Position numbers and translations under genes: made by a program. A DNA stretch of 64,000 bases from Pseudoflavonifractor sp902362925 (GTDB lineage: Bacteria; Bacillota; Clostridia; Oscillospirales; Oscillospiraceae). The stretch's first letter is position 1, and the number at the start of each line of letters is the position of its first letter. The stretch lies in NCBI GenBank assembly GCA_902362925.1, contig CABIYL010000016.1; one strand, given 5' to 3'. The notes beneath the pieces were generated by a model that had not been told where the DNA came from, made no database searches, and was given only the letters and a program-made list of their open reading frames with translations. Shown here one piece after another: positions 33,489-42,167 of the stretch.

Positions 33489-33857
33489 CAGGGGCGAGAA
33501 AATGGGCCGAACAGGCAACGCCGTCTCCATAATCTCAACAAGCCTTGAAAATCCAACAGAAAACAGGTGTATTCCCATTGGGGACGACAGCCGAAATATA
33601 TTCAAAATCTCAACTTGTCTGCCCTGTGTACCAGAAATGGAGCGGCATATTTTCTACGGCTGGGTTCTTTTTTAAGTTTTAAGGAAAAATTAGCCGTTAA
33701 GCTAATTAGAAATTAACCTCTCAACAAGTCGGTGAAATGTATTAAAATATGGGCGGAACAGGAGAAAAGGGCAATATCTTAGATAAGCACAACAAGTTGC
33801 AAAGGACAGAAAAATTCCGCCGCCCCGCCATACGGCAGGACGGCGGATTGTCCGATT
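33489..33857. other. intergenic stretch right of the IS
   Basis: No gene, ribosome site or terminator with good support. TTAGCCGTTAAGCTAATTAG (about 33691-33710) is a weak palindrome. The minus-strand SLH gene ends at 33858. Confidence 0.5.
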
Positions 33858-35708
33858 CTATTCGGCCAAATCGCGATAGAGGAAGGTCACAATTTGCCCA
33901 CGGGTGCAGGTGACATCCGGGGAAAAGCGGTTTGCGCCGGTGCCGCCGGTAATACCCTGCTCCACCGCCCATGCCACAGCATCGGCATATGCCGCGCCCG
34001 CGGCCACATCGGTGAAGGAAGCAGCATTTTTCGCGTCGGGCTTCCCGGCCAGCTTCCAGAGATAGGTCACGGTAGCGGCACGGGTGGCGGGTGTATCAGC
34101 GTCAAAGGAATCCGTCAAACCCTTTTCCAGCGCCCAGTTGGCCGCGTCGGTGTAATACTTCCCAGCGGGGACAGCATTATTACTGCTAGCGGGAGCAGGG
34201 GAGCCATTGGCCCTCCACAGGAAGGTTAAAATCTCGCCCGTGGTGCAGGTGGTATCGGGGCTGAATGTGGTGGAGCTGGTGCCGCTGGTGACGCCCTTGT
34301 CGACCGCCCACTTTACCGCGTCGGCGTAATAGTCACTCCTCCGCACATCGGCAAAGCCAGCAAAACCGCCAGGGCTTACGCCCTCACCCGGAAGTTTTGC
34401 TGTCAGGCCCGTCAGGCGGTAAGGTGTATTTTGGCAGACCTCCGCGAAAGGCTCTCCATTACTGGCGATACCCGTTCTGGTGAAATTTCCGATCTTTCCA
34501 TTCATTAGGATATCTGTGTTATTAAAGCCCCACATCCAAACGGAGCCATCTGTCTTGACAGCTGCAATATTGCTGAAACCTACAGAGACCTCAGCCACAT
34601 CATCCATGACTTTAACAGGATAGGAAGAATAGGAGACGGTACTGCCATCACCCAACTGACCACAATCATTATCTCCATAGACCCAAAGCGAGCCATCTGA
34701 CTTGATAAATGCCACATTGTTCGGGTCGCTCGGATAGTATATTGGGCCTTGCTCCATATAGGCTACATCCGTATCTATAATTTTGAGCGGCATAGGCCCT
34801 GTCAATGTATCCGGCAAATCAGGGTTTAACAAGTTGTAGACCAACCAATAATTTCCCTTCGGCTGGGCTGAATCAGGCCATGTCACCAGTGTACCATCTG
34901 TTTGCAATACAAGAGGAGGATTACTTCCACAGGAAACAGCAGCGACATGCTCCATTACCTTTACGGGGACAGATTGATATACCAACTCAGCACCTAGGAA
35001 AGTTGTTGTCAGGTCGCCCTTACCACCGTTGTTGAGTTGATTAAAATTATTGTCTCCCCACATCCACAATGTGCCGTCCGACTTGACAGCGGCGGTATAG
35101 TTCTCCCCGCAGTTGACAGAGATAACGTCATCCATCACTTTTATAGGGCGGGTCTGGAAATTATTATGCTGAGGGTCCACCCAACCGCCACAGGTACCGT
35201 TTCCAATCTGTCCGCTTCCATTATAGCCCCAGGTCCAAAGGGAGTGGTCCTTCTTGATAGCCGCAACGTGTCGAGGCCCACAGCTGACCGTGAGCACGTC
35301 GTCCATGACCTTAATAGGGGTATTTTGTCCCTCTCCAGGAGCATATTCTTTGCCGTTACCCATCACACCATCGACCGTTTCTGTTCCCCACATCCAGAGA
35401 GAGTCGTCTGTCTTGATGACCGCAAAATAGGCACCAGTCTCATTCCAGCAATCAATGAAGCGTACATCGCCCATGACTTTCTGAAGACCTGTCCTCTTAT
35501 CCACAGGGCCGGTTCCAAGGACTCCAGTATTCATATCCCCCCATGCCCAAAGGGTACCATCTTCATCAATCATGGTTACCACGGCACTACCGACTTCCAG
35601 CGTGTTGTTGCGGACTTCTGTTCCGTCCCTGACACTGGCACTTGCCGGCGCTACGGTTCCAAGGAGTACTCCCAACGATAGAGCAAGTGCAACCAATCTT
35701 TTTTTCAT
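33858..35708 (-). CDS. secreted RCC1-repeat protein with SLH anchor
   Basis: A 616-residue protein, ATG after GAGAAGGAAGAAC, signal peptide ending ASAS. Residues 30-400 hold about seven RCC1-type blades, each with a core like SDGTLWMWGDNNFNQLNNGG or DGSLWVYGDNDCGQLGDGST and a KVMDDV link, forming a beta-propeller. The C-terminal 190 residues are three SLH domains (FADVRRSDYYADAVKWAVDK, TFSPDTTCTTGEILTFLWRA) that bind cell-wall polymers. It would display a propeller on the surface; the ligand is unknown. A hairpin-rich leader precedes it. Confidence 0.88.
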   Translation of the reverse strand: MKKRLVALALSLGVLLGTVAPASASVRDGTEVRNNTLEVGSAVVTMIDEDGTLWAWGDMNTGVLGTGPVDKRTGLQKVMGDVRFIDCWNETGAYFAVIKTDDSLWMWGTETVDGVMGNGKEYAPGEGQNTPIKVMDDVLTVSCGPRHVAAIKKDHSLWTWGYNGSGQIGNGTCGGWVDPQHNNFQTRPIKVMDDVISVNCGENYTAAVKSDGTLWMWGDNNFNQLNNGGKGDLTTTFLGAELVYQSVPVKVMEHVAAVSCGSNPPLVLQTDGTLVTWPDSAQPKGNYWLVYNLLNPDLPDTLTGPMPLKIIDTDVAYMEQGPIYYPSDPNNVAFIKSDGSLWVYGDNDCGQLGDGSTVSYSSYPVKVMDDVAEVSVGFSNIAAVKTDGSVWMWGFNNTDILMNGKIGNFTRTGIASNGEPFAEVCQNTPYRLTGLTAKLPGEGVSPGGFAGFADVRRSDYYADAVKWAVDKGVTSGTSSTTFSPDTTCTTGEILTFLWRANGSPAPASSNNAVPAGKYYTDAANWALEKGLTDSFDADTPATRAATVTYLWKLAGKPDAKNAASFTDVAAGAAYADAVAWAVEQGITGGTGANRFSPDVTCTRGQIVTFLYRDLAE

Positions 35709-36060
35709 GTTCTTCCTTCTCTCTTCTTTTGTTCCGACGAGTGGCCCAACGGGCGGGGAAAAGCCCCGCCCGGGGCTATCGCCGGAAACATAAAAGCGGT
35801 GCTGAGCGTATAACTCAACACCGCTTGACTGAACACAATCAAAGCGAAACACCAATCCCACTTTCGATGGATTTTGCTTGAAAAAGAACCTCTCCATCGG
35901 TATAATGGGAGATACGGTACAGTCGGATGACTGTGGTGTTGAGTGCCGATATCACTCATCATCGGGACATGGCGGGTTGCCGCCCGTCATGTCCTGCCGC
36001 TATTTATGTTTCCATAGCCAATTTTAACCGATAGTATATAGAAAAGCAAGGGCCTTCCCC
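35709..36060 (-). promoter_or_regulatory. structured leader of the RCC1-SLH gene
   Basis: On the minus strand, in order: GCGGCAGGACATGACGGGCG with a partner CCCGCCATGTCC, an element with CCATCGAAAGTGG, then AAGCGGTGTTGAG pairing with CTCAGCACCGCTTTT (35784-35825 region), and a GGGCGGGG/CCCCGCCC hairpin before the ribosome site. An aptamer-like part followed by a terminator-like hairpin suggests attenuation. I checked for the c-di-GMP-I core and did not find it, so the ligand, if any, is unknown. Confidence 0.4.
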
Positions 36061-36073
36061 ATAGATTTCTAAA

Positions 36074-36110
36074 AAACTCCCCGCCTGGTTAAACCAGACG
36101 GGGAGTTTCT
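36074..36110 (-). terminator. terminator of the small gene at 36112
   Basis: On the minus strand AAACTCCCCGTCTGG pairs with CCAGGCGGGGAGTTT, with a 5-base loop. Confidence 0.75.
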
Positions 36111-36111
36111 G

Positions 36112-36312
36112 TCAACGAATCTTCGCAATCATCCGTTTGTCCAAGCTGTTTTTCAAGGCTTCAAAGCTGTTTTTTGAAAAACTAGCCGCAGTCCGAACCG
36201 CGTAGTCATCCTCATCAAAGGTGATATTGAGAGAGTTTGAAACTTCTATATCACCATTTGATAGACTCATCGTCATACGGAGGGTACAGTTGCCTCTGCC
36301 GTAAGTATACAT
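36112..36312 (-). CDS. small hypothetical protein (66 aa)
   Basis: ATG after AAAGGAGGTCGCAAAA; a longer frame starting at 36345 lacks a ribosome site. The protein is short and beta-rich (YGRGNCTLRMTMSLSNGDIE, SNSLNITFDEDDYAVRTAAS), with a basic helix at the end. No family recognised. It has its own terminator and an AT-rich upstream region, so it is a single-gene unit between the SLH gene and the DtxR regulator. Confidence 0.6.
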   Translation of the reverse strand: MYTYGRGNCTLRMTMSLSNGDIEVSNSLNITFDEDDYAVRTAASFSKNSFEALKNSLDKRMIAKIR

Positions 36313-36597
36313 TTTTGCGACCTCCTTTCTAAGTAAATTGCACAATTTAACATTTCAACATCCTGTGCAATAGAAAGGAACTTGCATTTTAACATCCGTC
36401 TTTCGACATTTTGTAGTGTACATCATTTTTAAAGCTTTGTCAACTGTTTTGTTTGCTTTTTGATGTATTTATTAAAAAATAGATTTTGTTATCATCAAAA
36501 AAGTACCCACCCCATTAAAAATAGGGTGGGTACTTTTTCATTTGAGGCTACGACTTTAACTTAATGACATTGCCGCATTAGGTTGGCTTTTTTCGCT

Positions 36598-37479
36598 TTA
36601 CGTTTCATGATGATCGGCCTGCAGAGCAGCAGACCAAAGTTTATAGTTCTGTCCAAGGATCCGCAAAACCTGATCGATCCCACCCATTGCATCTGCCAGG
36701 GTTTTGAGTTTATTCAGTCTTCTCACTCCGCCCAATTCCTCGCAAAGAGCAAAGAGTGCGGCCATCCCATCCTCGCCACCATTCCGGTCTGTCATTTTCT
36801 TAAGCCGGGAGAACGACAGCAGGTCAGCACGCACCTTATCAATGCCGCCGGATTCCTCCAAGAATACCAGAGTCTCTTCCAGTTGATCATCACCACCCGC
36901 TCGGGCGGACAACTCTCCTTTGCGGCGGATTCCCTCAGCACCGCCGTATTGGTCAATAATGCTGATCAGGTTCCCGCTGATCGTCTGATTATTTCCCTGT
37001 CCAAAGGCGCGTGCCATGGCATTCATCACATCTACCGCATTGGCATCACCGCCCCGGATTCGGGCAGCCATTTCAACGTGGTGCTGAATAGCCTCCATTG
37101 TCTTGTCTGTGATACTGTGTTCCCAATGGCAGGCTTCTTCGTCAGCCTCCTCTTTTGGGACGCCCAGACAAGTCAACCATCGTTGGATCTGTTGATGCTT
37201 CTCCAGGATCTGGCTCGCCAGCTTTTCCCCTTCAGGCGTTAGCACCAAAGTCTGCTTATTGGACTTCCGTCCGCCCCGGCGCTCCAGCGGCTGGATGTAC
37301 CCGGCATCCGCAAGGCGGTAGGCGGAGTAATATGCCGTCGTCAAAGCAACGCCCAGGGCCTCAGCCAAGTCGCTTACATAAGCACGGCCTTTATCAATAT
37401 GAATCATTAGGATCGCTTTCAGACAGTTTTCATCTGCCTGCCTGCTGGCATCCATGCGAGCGTTACCTACAATGGCCAT
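36598..37479 (-). CDS. DtxR-type metal regulator with long C-terminal domain
   Basis: About 293 residues. I prefer ATG 37479 (GGAGG 11 bases before); ATG 37497 is possible. Residues 10-90 form a winged helix (VSDLAEALGVALTTAYYSAY and PEGEKLASQILEKHQQIQRW). The metal segment EACHWEHSITDKT keeps the Cys, Glu and His of DtxR/IdeR (EACRWEH), which points to Fe2+ rather than Mn2+. The last 160 residues are a repeat-like helical domain (GNNQTISGNLISIIDQYGGA, EESGGIDKVRADLLSFSRLK) not found in standard DtxR, whose third domain is SH3-like. Confidence 0.8.
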   Translation of the reverse strand: MAIVGNARMDASRQADENCLKAILMIHIDKGRAYVSDLAEALGVALTTAYYSAYRLADAGYIQPLERRGGRKSNKQTLVLTPEGEKLASQILEKHQQIQRWLTCLGVPKEEADEEACHWEHSITDKTMEAIQHHVEMAARIRGGDANAVDVMNAMARAFGQGNNQTISGNLISIIDQYGGAEGIRRKGELSARAGGDDQLEETLVFLEESGGIDKVRADLLSFSRLKKMTDRNGGEDGMAALFALCEELGGVRRLNKLKTLADAMGGIDQVLRILGQNYKLWSAALQADHHET

Positions 37480-37520
37480 AGATTGGAAATCCTCCATTTT
37501 ATATTGTGCGAATGTGGTTT

Positions 37521-37549
37521 TATATATTTTATCTGTAAGCTGCGCTTTT
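37521..37549 (-). promoter_or_regulatory. promoter of the DtxR-type gene
   Basis: TTGACA and TAAAAT with 17 bp between, on the minus strand, ending about 20 bp before the first possible ATG. Confidence 0.65.
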
Positions 37550-37550
37550 G

Positions 37551-37924
37551 TCAAATAGACGAATTATTAGAGGGTTTATTCTCCCTTTTTGATTCATCTG
37601 TTGACCTATGATTTCTCAGGATCTCCTTTGCTGCACAAATCATATCTGCGAGTACACGAATTTCAAGAGGTGAACAGTCTGCCGTTAAAGCAGCAATCTC
37701 CCGATGATATGATGCCGTCTCAACATCAATACTGTCACACAAAAGATCGTTCAATGTAACATGCAGCGCATTTGTAACAACGAGAAATACAGGCATGCAC
37801 CCTTTAGTACTTCCGGTCTCAAGAAAACTCATATGCGTTTTGAAAGTCCGCACATTTCCGCAAGCTGTTTCTGACTGATCCCTTGACGGATGCGAATATT
37901 CTTTATTCGATTACCAATACTCAC
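37551..37924 (-). pseudogene. XRE regulator with a single frameshift
   Basis: From GTG 37924 the frame reads SIGNRIKNIRIRQGISQKQL then AEMCGLSK, an XRE helix-turn-helix. One A seems to be missing at about 37847-37850 (CAAAACG). In the next frame the domain goes on as THMSFLETGSTKGCMPVFLV and ends SPLEIRVLADMICAAKEIL. The two halves join perfectly as one normal protein of about 124 residues. A base-call error in the A run would give the same picture. Confidence 0.75.
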
Positions 37925-37974
37925 ATAGTTTGGCTACTGCATAAATAATCCCGTCTTAAATCTTACATCCTCAA

Positions 37975-38534
37975 ATGAATTCTTGCTGCTGTTTTATTGG
38001 CCCCACTCTTAATGAAATGACCTTTCACAACAATGAATCCATGCCAAAATTGGATTGGATCAAAAGTGCCCTTTCCAAGCAAACTGAGCTTTTATACAAG
38101 CAGTATGGCGTAAGACTTTTCTGGATTGGCGGCTCTCTTGGTGTTGATATTTGGGCTGCTGAAGCCATAATTAAGCTCAAGACGGTCTTTTCTGATCTTA
38201 ATTAGGCATTGCCCTGCCATTCCCAAATTATCAGCAACGCTGGTCGGAGCGAACCTACAAACGAATGAAGGGTATTTTTGACCAAGTTGATATCATCGTA
38301 ACAGCCTCGCCAAACATAGTACACGATCAGAACTGTTTGATGCCTCTGCTTTATAAGAAACGCAACTATTTCATGGTCGATCAGTGTAAGCACATGATTA
38401 CTGTTGTGCAATGGGCAAATGAGGGCAAGAACCAATCCGGTGTACTGCGCACCATCCACTATGCAGAAAAAGAAGGTCTACAAATCGTGTTTGTCGATTT
38501 GGACTCTAATGCCTCATGTGCCATGCGGCACTGA
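37975..38534 (+). pseudogene. DUF1273/YpsA-like (SLOG) gene with a frameshift
   Basis: The first frame begins NSCCCFIGPTLNEMTFHNNE and has GVRLFWIGGSLGVDIWAAEA, the SLOG nucleotide-binding loop, but stops at 38205. The rest continues in another frame: ALPFPNYQQRWSERTYKRMK, VDIIVTASPNIVHDQN, NYFMVDQCKHMITVVQ. Together they match the full DUF1273 fold of about 185 residues. SLOG proteins bind nucleotide-like ligands. The break is in ATTAGGCATTGCCC around 38200. The natural partner, if any, is not next to it. Confidence 0.75.
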
Positions 38535-38687
38535 TGTCTTTTTCTCCGCATTGGGTTTCCATCATCAAAACGAAAGAACAGCACAGGACACCTAATCTCC
38601 TGTGCTGTTCTTTCACTAAATATTTAGATTTTATCAAATTGGCTCACAACCGCTTCTGCAATCATCTATACAGATGGTAGATTTTTC

Positions 38688-39107
38688 TCAACCCCCTCCA
38701 GTTGTTTCTTGGGAATCGCATAATCCATGATCCGCCCGTTTTTCACTTAGCCCATACACAGCTCTTAGTCGCTCAAAGGTTTCCTCGCTGATCACATGCC
38801 CAATCCGGCAGGCATCCCGCTCGGCTATAACAGGATCGACGCCAGCTGCCACAAGCATCTCTGTAAAAAAGCGGTGCTTTTCATAGGTGGCTTCGGCAAC
38901 CTCACGGCCAAGGTCGGTCAGGTGTAGAAAGTGATCTCCATCCATGAGCAGGAAGCCGCCCTTTTTCAGCGTCGCCACCGCATGGCACACGCTTGGCTTG
39001 GACACATCCATGCGCCGGGCTACATCCACGGAGTGCACCATGCCTCTCTTCTCTTGGAGAACAAGAATTGCTTCCAGGTAATCTTCACCCGATTTGTGCA
39101 AAGGCAT
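38688..39107 (-). CDS. DtxR/MntR-family metalloregulator
   Basis: A 139-residue two-domain protein with ATG after GGAAGGGGGACTGACT and TATAAT upstream. Winged helix: SGEDYLEAILVLQEKRGMVH, VDVARRMDVSKPSVCHAVAT. In the dimer domain, RDACRIGHVISEET has Cys and His at the DtxR metal positions but Gly where Glu is normal. Cys is typical of Fe-type members and Glu of MntR, so iron is the likelier signal. It ends without an SH3 domain. It lies 45 bp upstream of nothing it could share a transcript with; the ECF operon downstream ends before it. Confidence 0.85.
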   Translation of the reverse strand: MPLHKSGEDYLEAILVLQEKRGMVHSVDVARRMDVSKPSVCHAVATLKKGGFLLMDGDHFLHLTDLGREVAEATYEKHRFFTEMLVAAGVDPVIAERDACRIGHVISEETFERLRAVYGLSEKRADHGLCDSQETTGGG

Positions 39108-39152
39108 AGTCAGTCCCCCTTCCATTATATAGGCGGCTATTTCCAGGACACT

Positions 39153-40550
39153 TCATTGCCGCTTGTCATTTGGCAGCCAATCCGCCGTCCAGGCCCCGCT
39201 CTCCCGCAGGAATTCTCCGTCATGAGTGATGACCACCACGCATAGTCCCTGCGCCGCCAACTCCCGGAGGCGTCGGCTCACCTCCAGCATGTGGCCATAG
39301 TCAAGTCCGCTGGTAGGCTCATCAAAGATCAGCAGCTCCTTTCCGCTGAGACAGCCATCTGCAACGGCCAGCCTCTGCTTCTGCCCGCCGGATAGAGCCA
39401 TGGGGTGAGTATCCGCATACTGAGCCAGATCCATTCGGCCCAAGGTTGTCAAAGCCTCCTGCTCTGTGGCCGTATTTCCCAGCCGGATCTCTGCCAGCAC
39501 GCTGTCTCCAAAAAGCTGGAGGTTCACATCCTGCATGATTAGGAACGCCTTCCGCCTTCTTTCCGTTCGGCGCAGAGGCTTTCCATCCCAAAAAATTGTA
39601 CCGCTTTGTTCCTTTATCAAACCGCACAGACACCGGGCCAGGGTGGTCTTGCCTGCCCCGTTTCGGCCGGTAATGGCGGTAATTTGTCCCCTGGGCGCAC
39701 GGAAGGATACGCCCTCCCATACAGCCGCACCGTTATAGGTCGCCCGCAACTCCCGAACCATCAAACCGTCTGCTCCCGTCGTTGGGCTTGGCTCAGGCGA
39801 GGACACCGGTACCTCCGCAATGCTCCGCAGTCCCATGGAGCAGCGTTCCTTCTCGGTCAGAGTGAGGAAATTCTGCCCGGAATATTCCCGTTGCAGCTGC
39901 CCACCCCGCAGATAGAACACCCGATCAGCAAGATCCGCAGCGTACCAAAGGCGGTGCTCTGCCATCAGCACGGTCTTCCCGGCCTTTTTCAGCTGTTTCA
40001 GGATCTCCCGGAGCTGGCGGATACCCTCCCCATCCAGATTGGAGGAAGGCTCGTCCAGTACAAACAGCTCCGACCCCATGGCCCAGGCGCTGGCGCAGGC
40101 AATGCGCTGTTTCTCTCCACCGGACAGCGCAAAAATGCTCCGCTCCAGCAATGGCCCCACTCCGCAGACTTGGACGGCGGATTCCAGCGCCTGTGTCATT
40201 TCATCGTGGGACGCTCCACGACTCTCCAGCCCAAAAAGCACCTCGCTGGTGGTGTCCAGATTGAAGAACTGGGACTTGGGGTTCTGAAACACCGAGCCCA
40301 CCGTCCGCGCCAGTTCCCACAGCGGGGTCTGTGCCACATCCTGGCCACCGACCATAACAGTTCCCGCCAGCGTCCCACCTCCAGTATGCTGGAGCAGGCC
40401 ATTGACGAGCTTGATGATTGTGGTCTTGCCACAGCCACTCTCGCCGGTGAGCAGGATGAGTTCCCCCGGTTTCACAGAAAAGGTGCAGTCTCGAAGGCTT
40501 GGCGTCTCCTTGCCCTCATAAGTATAGGTCACATGGTCAAAGCTAATCAT
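39153..40550 (-). CDS. ECF transporter ATPase, two ABC domains in one chain
   Basis: A 465-residue protein with two complete nucleotide-binding domains: Walker A GESGCGKTT and GRNGAGKTT, signatures ALSGGEKQR and ALSGGQKQR, Walker B LFVLDEPSS and LLIFDEPTS, and H-loop residues after each. This fused EcfA-EcfA' form powers an ECF importer. Start ATG 40550 (AAGGGGGTGTTGCC) overlaps the stop of EcfT by 4 bp. With the S component and EcfT it forms a full three-gene transporter. Confidence 0.93.
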   Translation of the reverse strand: MISFDHVTYTYEGKETPSLRDCTFSVKPGELILLTGESGCGKTTIIKLVNGLLQHTGGGTLAGTVMVGGQDVAQTPLWELARTVGSVFQNPKSQFFNLDTTSEVLFGLESRGASHDEMTQALESAVQVCGVGPLLERSIFALSGGEKQRIACASAWAMGSELFVLDEPSSNLDGEGIRQLREILKQLKKAGKTVLMAEHRLWYAADLADRVFYLRGGQLQREYSGQNFLTLTEKERCSMGLRSIAEVPVSSPEPSPTTGADGLMVRELRATYNGAAVWEGVSFRAPRGQITAITGRNGAGKTTLARCLCGLIKEQSGTIFWDGKPLRRTERRRKAFLIMQDVNLQLFGDSVLAEIRLGNTATEQEALTTLGRMDLAQYADTHPMALSGGQKQRLAVADGCLSGKELLIFDEPTSGLDYGHMLEVSRRLRELAAQGLCVVVITHDGEFLRESGAWTADWLPNDKRQ

Positions 40551-41239
40551 GGCAACACCCCCTTGCAGCAGATCCCGCCCACGCAGAGGGCCAGAAACAG
40601 TAGTGTGACCACCACATCCTGGATGTGAAATCCGATGGGCCGCCAGGAGGACATCTTTCCTGGGTACTCGATGCCTCGAGCGGTGGCGGATTCGCTGAGT
40701 TCTTCTGCTGTCTGGGCTGCCCCCATGAGCATTGGTACATAAATGCACTCCAGTTTCTCCTCAAAACCACGGATATTCCGAAGGGCCATGGCATCCCGGA
40801 TATGGCGCAAATCCTGCCGAAGTGCAGGCAGAAAGCGCAGCGTCACCGTAAGGGTAATAGAAAAACTCCGGGGAGTGCCCATCCTCTCCAAAGCAGCCAT
40901 GAACTGGCTGACACTGGTGGTGGCAATCAGATAGGCACCGCCGACAATACAGGGGAACACCAGAATGAAGTAGGTCACCGTAGCAAAGACCGTAGCCAAA
41001 GAGCCGGGCAACAGCGGCAACAGCCAGTATTGTATCGCCAGGATAGCCAGATATGTCGCCAGCAGCCCTGCCAGCATGGTACCTTTCCGTTCTACCAGAA
41101 AAAGAATCAAATAGGCTACCATGACACCGAGCTGGAAAACCGCAGGGCTCCAGGTGAACACCACCACATTGGCCAACAGCCAGATTAGAATCTTGGTTCG
41201 AGGATCAAGAAAAGAAGGGTAAATATTCTTCGTCTTCAT
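40547..41239 (-). CDS. ECF transporter T component
   Basis: A 230-residue membrane protein with about five helices (ILIWLLANVVVFTWSPAVFQ, FATVTYFILVFPCIVGGAYL). It has the two EcfT coupling motifs with A-R-G: AMALRNIRGFEEK and ESATARGIEYPG. It links the ATPase to the S component. It overlaps both neighbours by 4 bp, so the three proteins are made in fixed ratio. Confidence 0.92.
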   Translation of the reverse strand: MKTKNIYPSFLDPRTKILIWLLANVVVFTWSPAVFQLGVMVAYLILFLVERKGTMLAGLLATYLAILAIQYWLLPLLPGSLATVFATVTYFILVFPCIVGGAYLIATTSVSQFMAALERMGTPRSFSITLTVTLRFLPALRQDLRHIRDAMALRNIRGFEEKLECIYVPMLMGAAQTAEELSESATARGIEYPGKMSSWRPIGFHIQDVVVTLLFLALCVGGICCKGVLP

Positions 41240-41838
41240 TGGGCCAGCCCGGCCTTGACAAAATGCTTACGCATGAGTTTCATACCCAGCAAGGAGCCCA
41301 GAACAGAGCCTACCAGAATGCTCAGTACAATGACCCCGAACACCGGCCAGGTCAGCAGGCCCTCCATGGTGGCCATATAGCCAGCGTCCATCATCTGGGC
41401 GGCATACTCCAAATAGCTTTCTTTGGTAAACCAGAGGGGCAGAAAGTCCCCGATAAAGCCCAGATTGAAGCAGAAGAAGCCCAGCATAAGCCAGTCTTTC
41501 TGCCGAAACTGTCCAGCCCGCAGGCACAGCTCACACAGAATTCCTCCCACCAGTCCCGTGATGGGGAACATCCAGGTAGCGGCCACCAGCACCACGCCGG
41601 TAATCAGGCTGGTGAGCAGGAAGGGGCCGTTTTTCTGCACCTTGGCTACCATCAGCATGAACACTGGCCCGATCAGAATGGCATCAATAAAGTGGGTAGC
41701 AAACCATACATAGAGGCTGACACCGCCCACTAGCATAAAAAGGAAGCGAATGGCAATGCACACCGCCCCCAGTGCGCCGGCGGTGATGGCGTCTTTGGCA
41801 GCCAGTTTGCGTTTTCCCTGTTCCAATGATTGAGACAT
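41236..41838 (-). CDS. ECF transporter S component, MptD/Trep_Strep family
   Basis: A 200-residue membrane protein with about six helices, ATG after CAGGAGGGATTTCAAT. The pattern LAAKDAITAGALGAVCIAIR, FATHFIDAILIGPVFMLMVA, and GLVGGILCELCLRAGQFRQK fits the MptD (Trep_Strep) S-component family. I recall a group A Streptococcus ECF system (SiaFGH) that imports heme under a DtxR-type regulator. Here too an iron-type palindrome lies just before the gene, so heme or another iron-related substrate is my best inference. Confidence 0.83.
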   Translation of the reverse strand: MSQSLEQGKRKLAAKDAITAGALGAVCIAIRFLFMLVGGVSLYVWFATHFIDAILIGPVFMLMVAKVQKNGPFLLTSLITGVVLVAATWMFPITGLVGGILCELCLRAGQFRQKDWLMLGFFCFNLGFIGDFLPLWFTKESYLEYAAQMMDAGYMATMEGLLTWPVFGVIVLSILVGSVLGSLLGMKLMRKHFVKAGLAQ

Positions 41839-41862
41839 ATTGAAATCCCTCCTGTCTATAAT

Positions 41863-41880
41863 CGTTAGCCTTGGCTAACT
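41863..41880. promoter_or_regulatory. DtxR-type operator candidate 3
   Basis: CGTTAGCCTTGGCTAACT has the same GTTAGC-N4-GCTAAC form and size as the palindromes at 31340 and 31506. It lies about 25 bp before the ATG of the S component, next to TTATAG, so binding would block the ECF operon. Confidence 0.7.
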
Positions 41881-42167
41881 AAAAAACAGAATAGCATAGC
41901 TGACTGCCTGCCGGCAACTCCATACAGGCATTTTAGCTCCAAATAGCTTAGGTTTCTTTACAAAGGCATAATCATAAATCACAACAAAAAACTGAGCCAA
42001 CCTACACTAAAACGTCGCTTTTTCAAGAAAAAGGCGGCGTTTTTTTCATGGCCCGGTTTGGGAAAGGAGTGGTGCTGACTTTATATTAAAACGAAAGGGG
42101 GAATTTTTTTAGCTGGCCAGGCCGAGAGGTCTGGCTTTTTTCATCTCAAGAAAAAGGAGGTTAGCCA
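41881..42167. other. border between ECF operon and ICE genes
   Basis: Two hairpins followed by T runs: CGTCGCTTTTTC with GAAAAAGGCGGCG (about 42011-42047), and GGCCAG with CTGGC before TTTTTT (about 42114-42140). Each precedes a TTTTTTCAT stretch. No other gene seen. Confidence 0.6.

Noticed and set aside
35709..36060. c-di-GMP-I riboswitch before the RCC1-SLH gene
   Set aside because: GCAAA and a GAAA-looped hairpin are present, but the GACGCAAAGC core and the receptor helix are missing.
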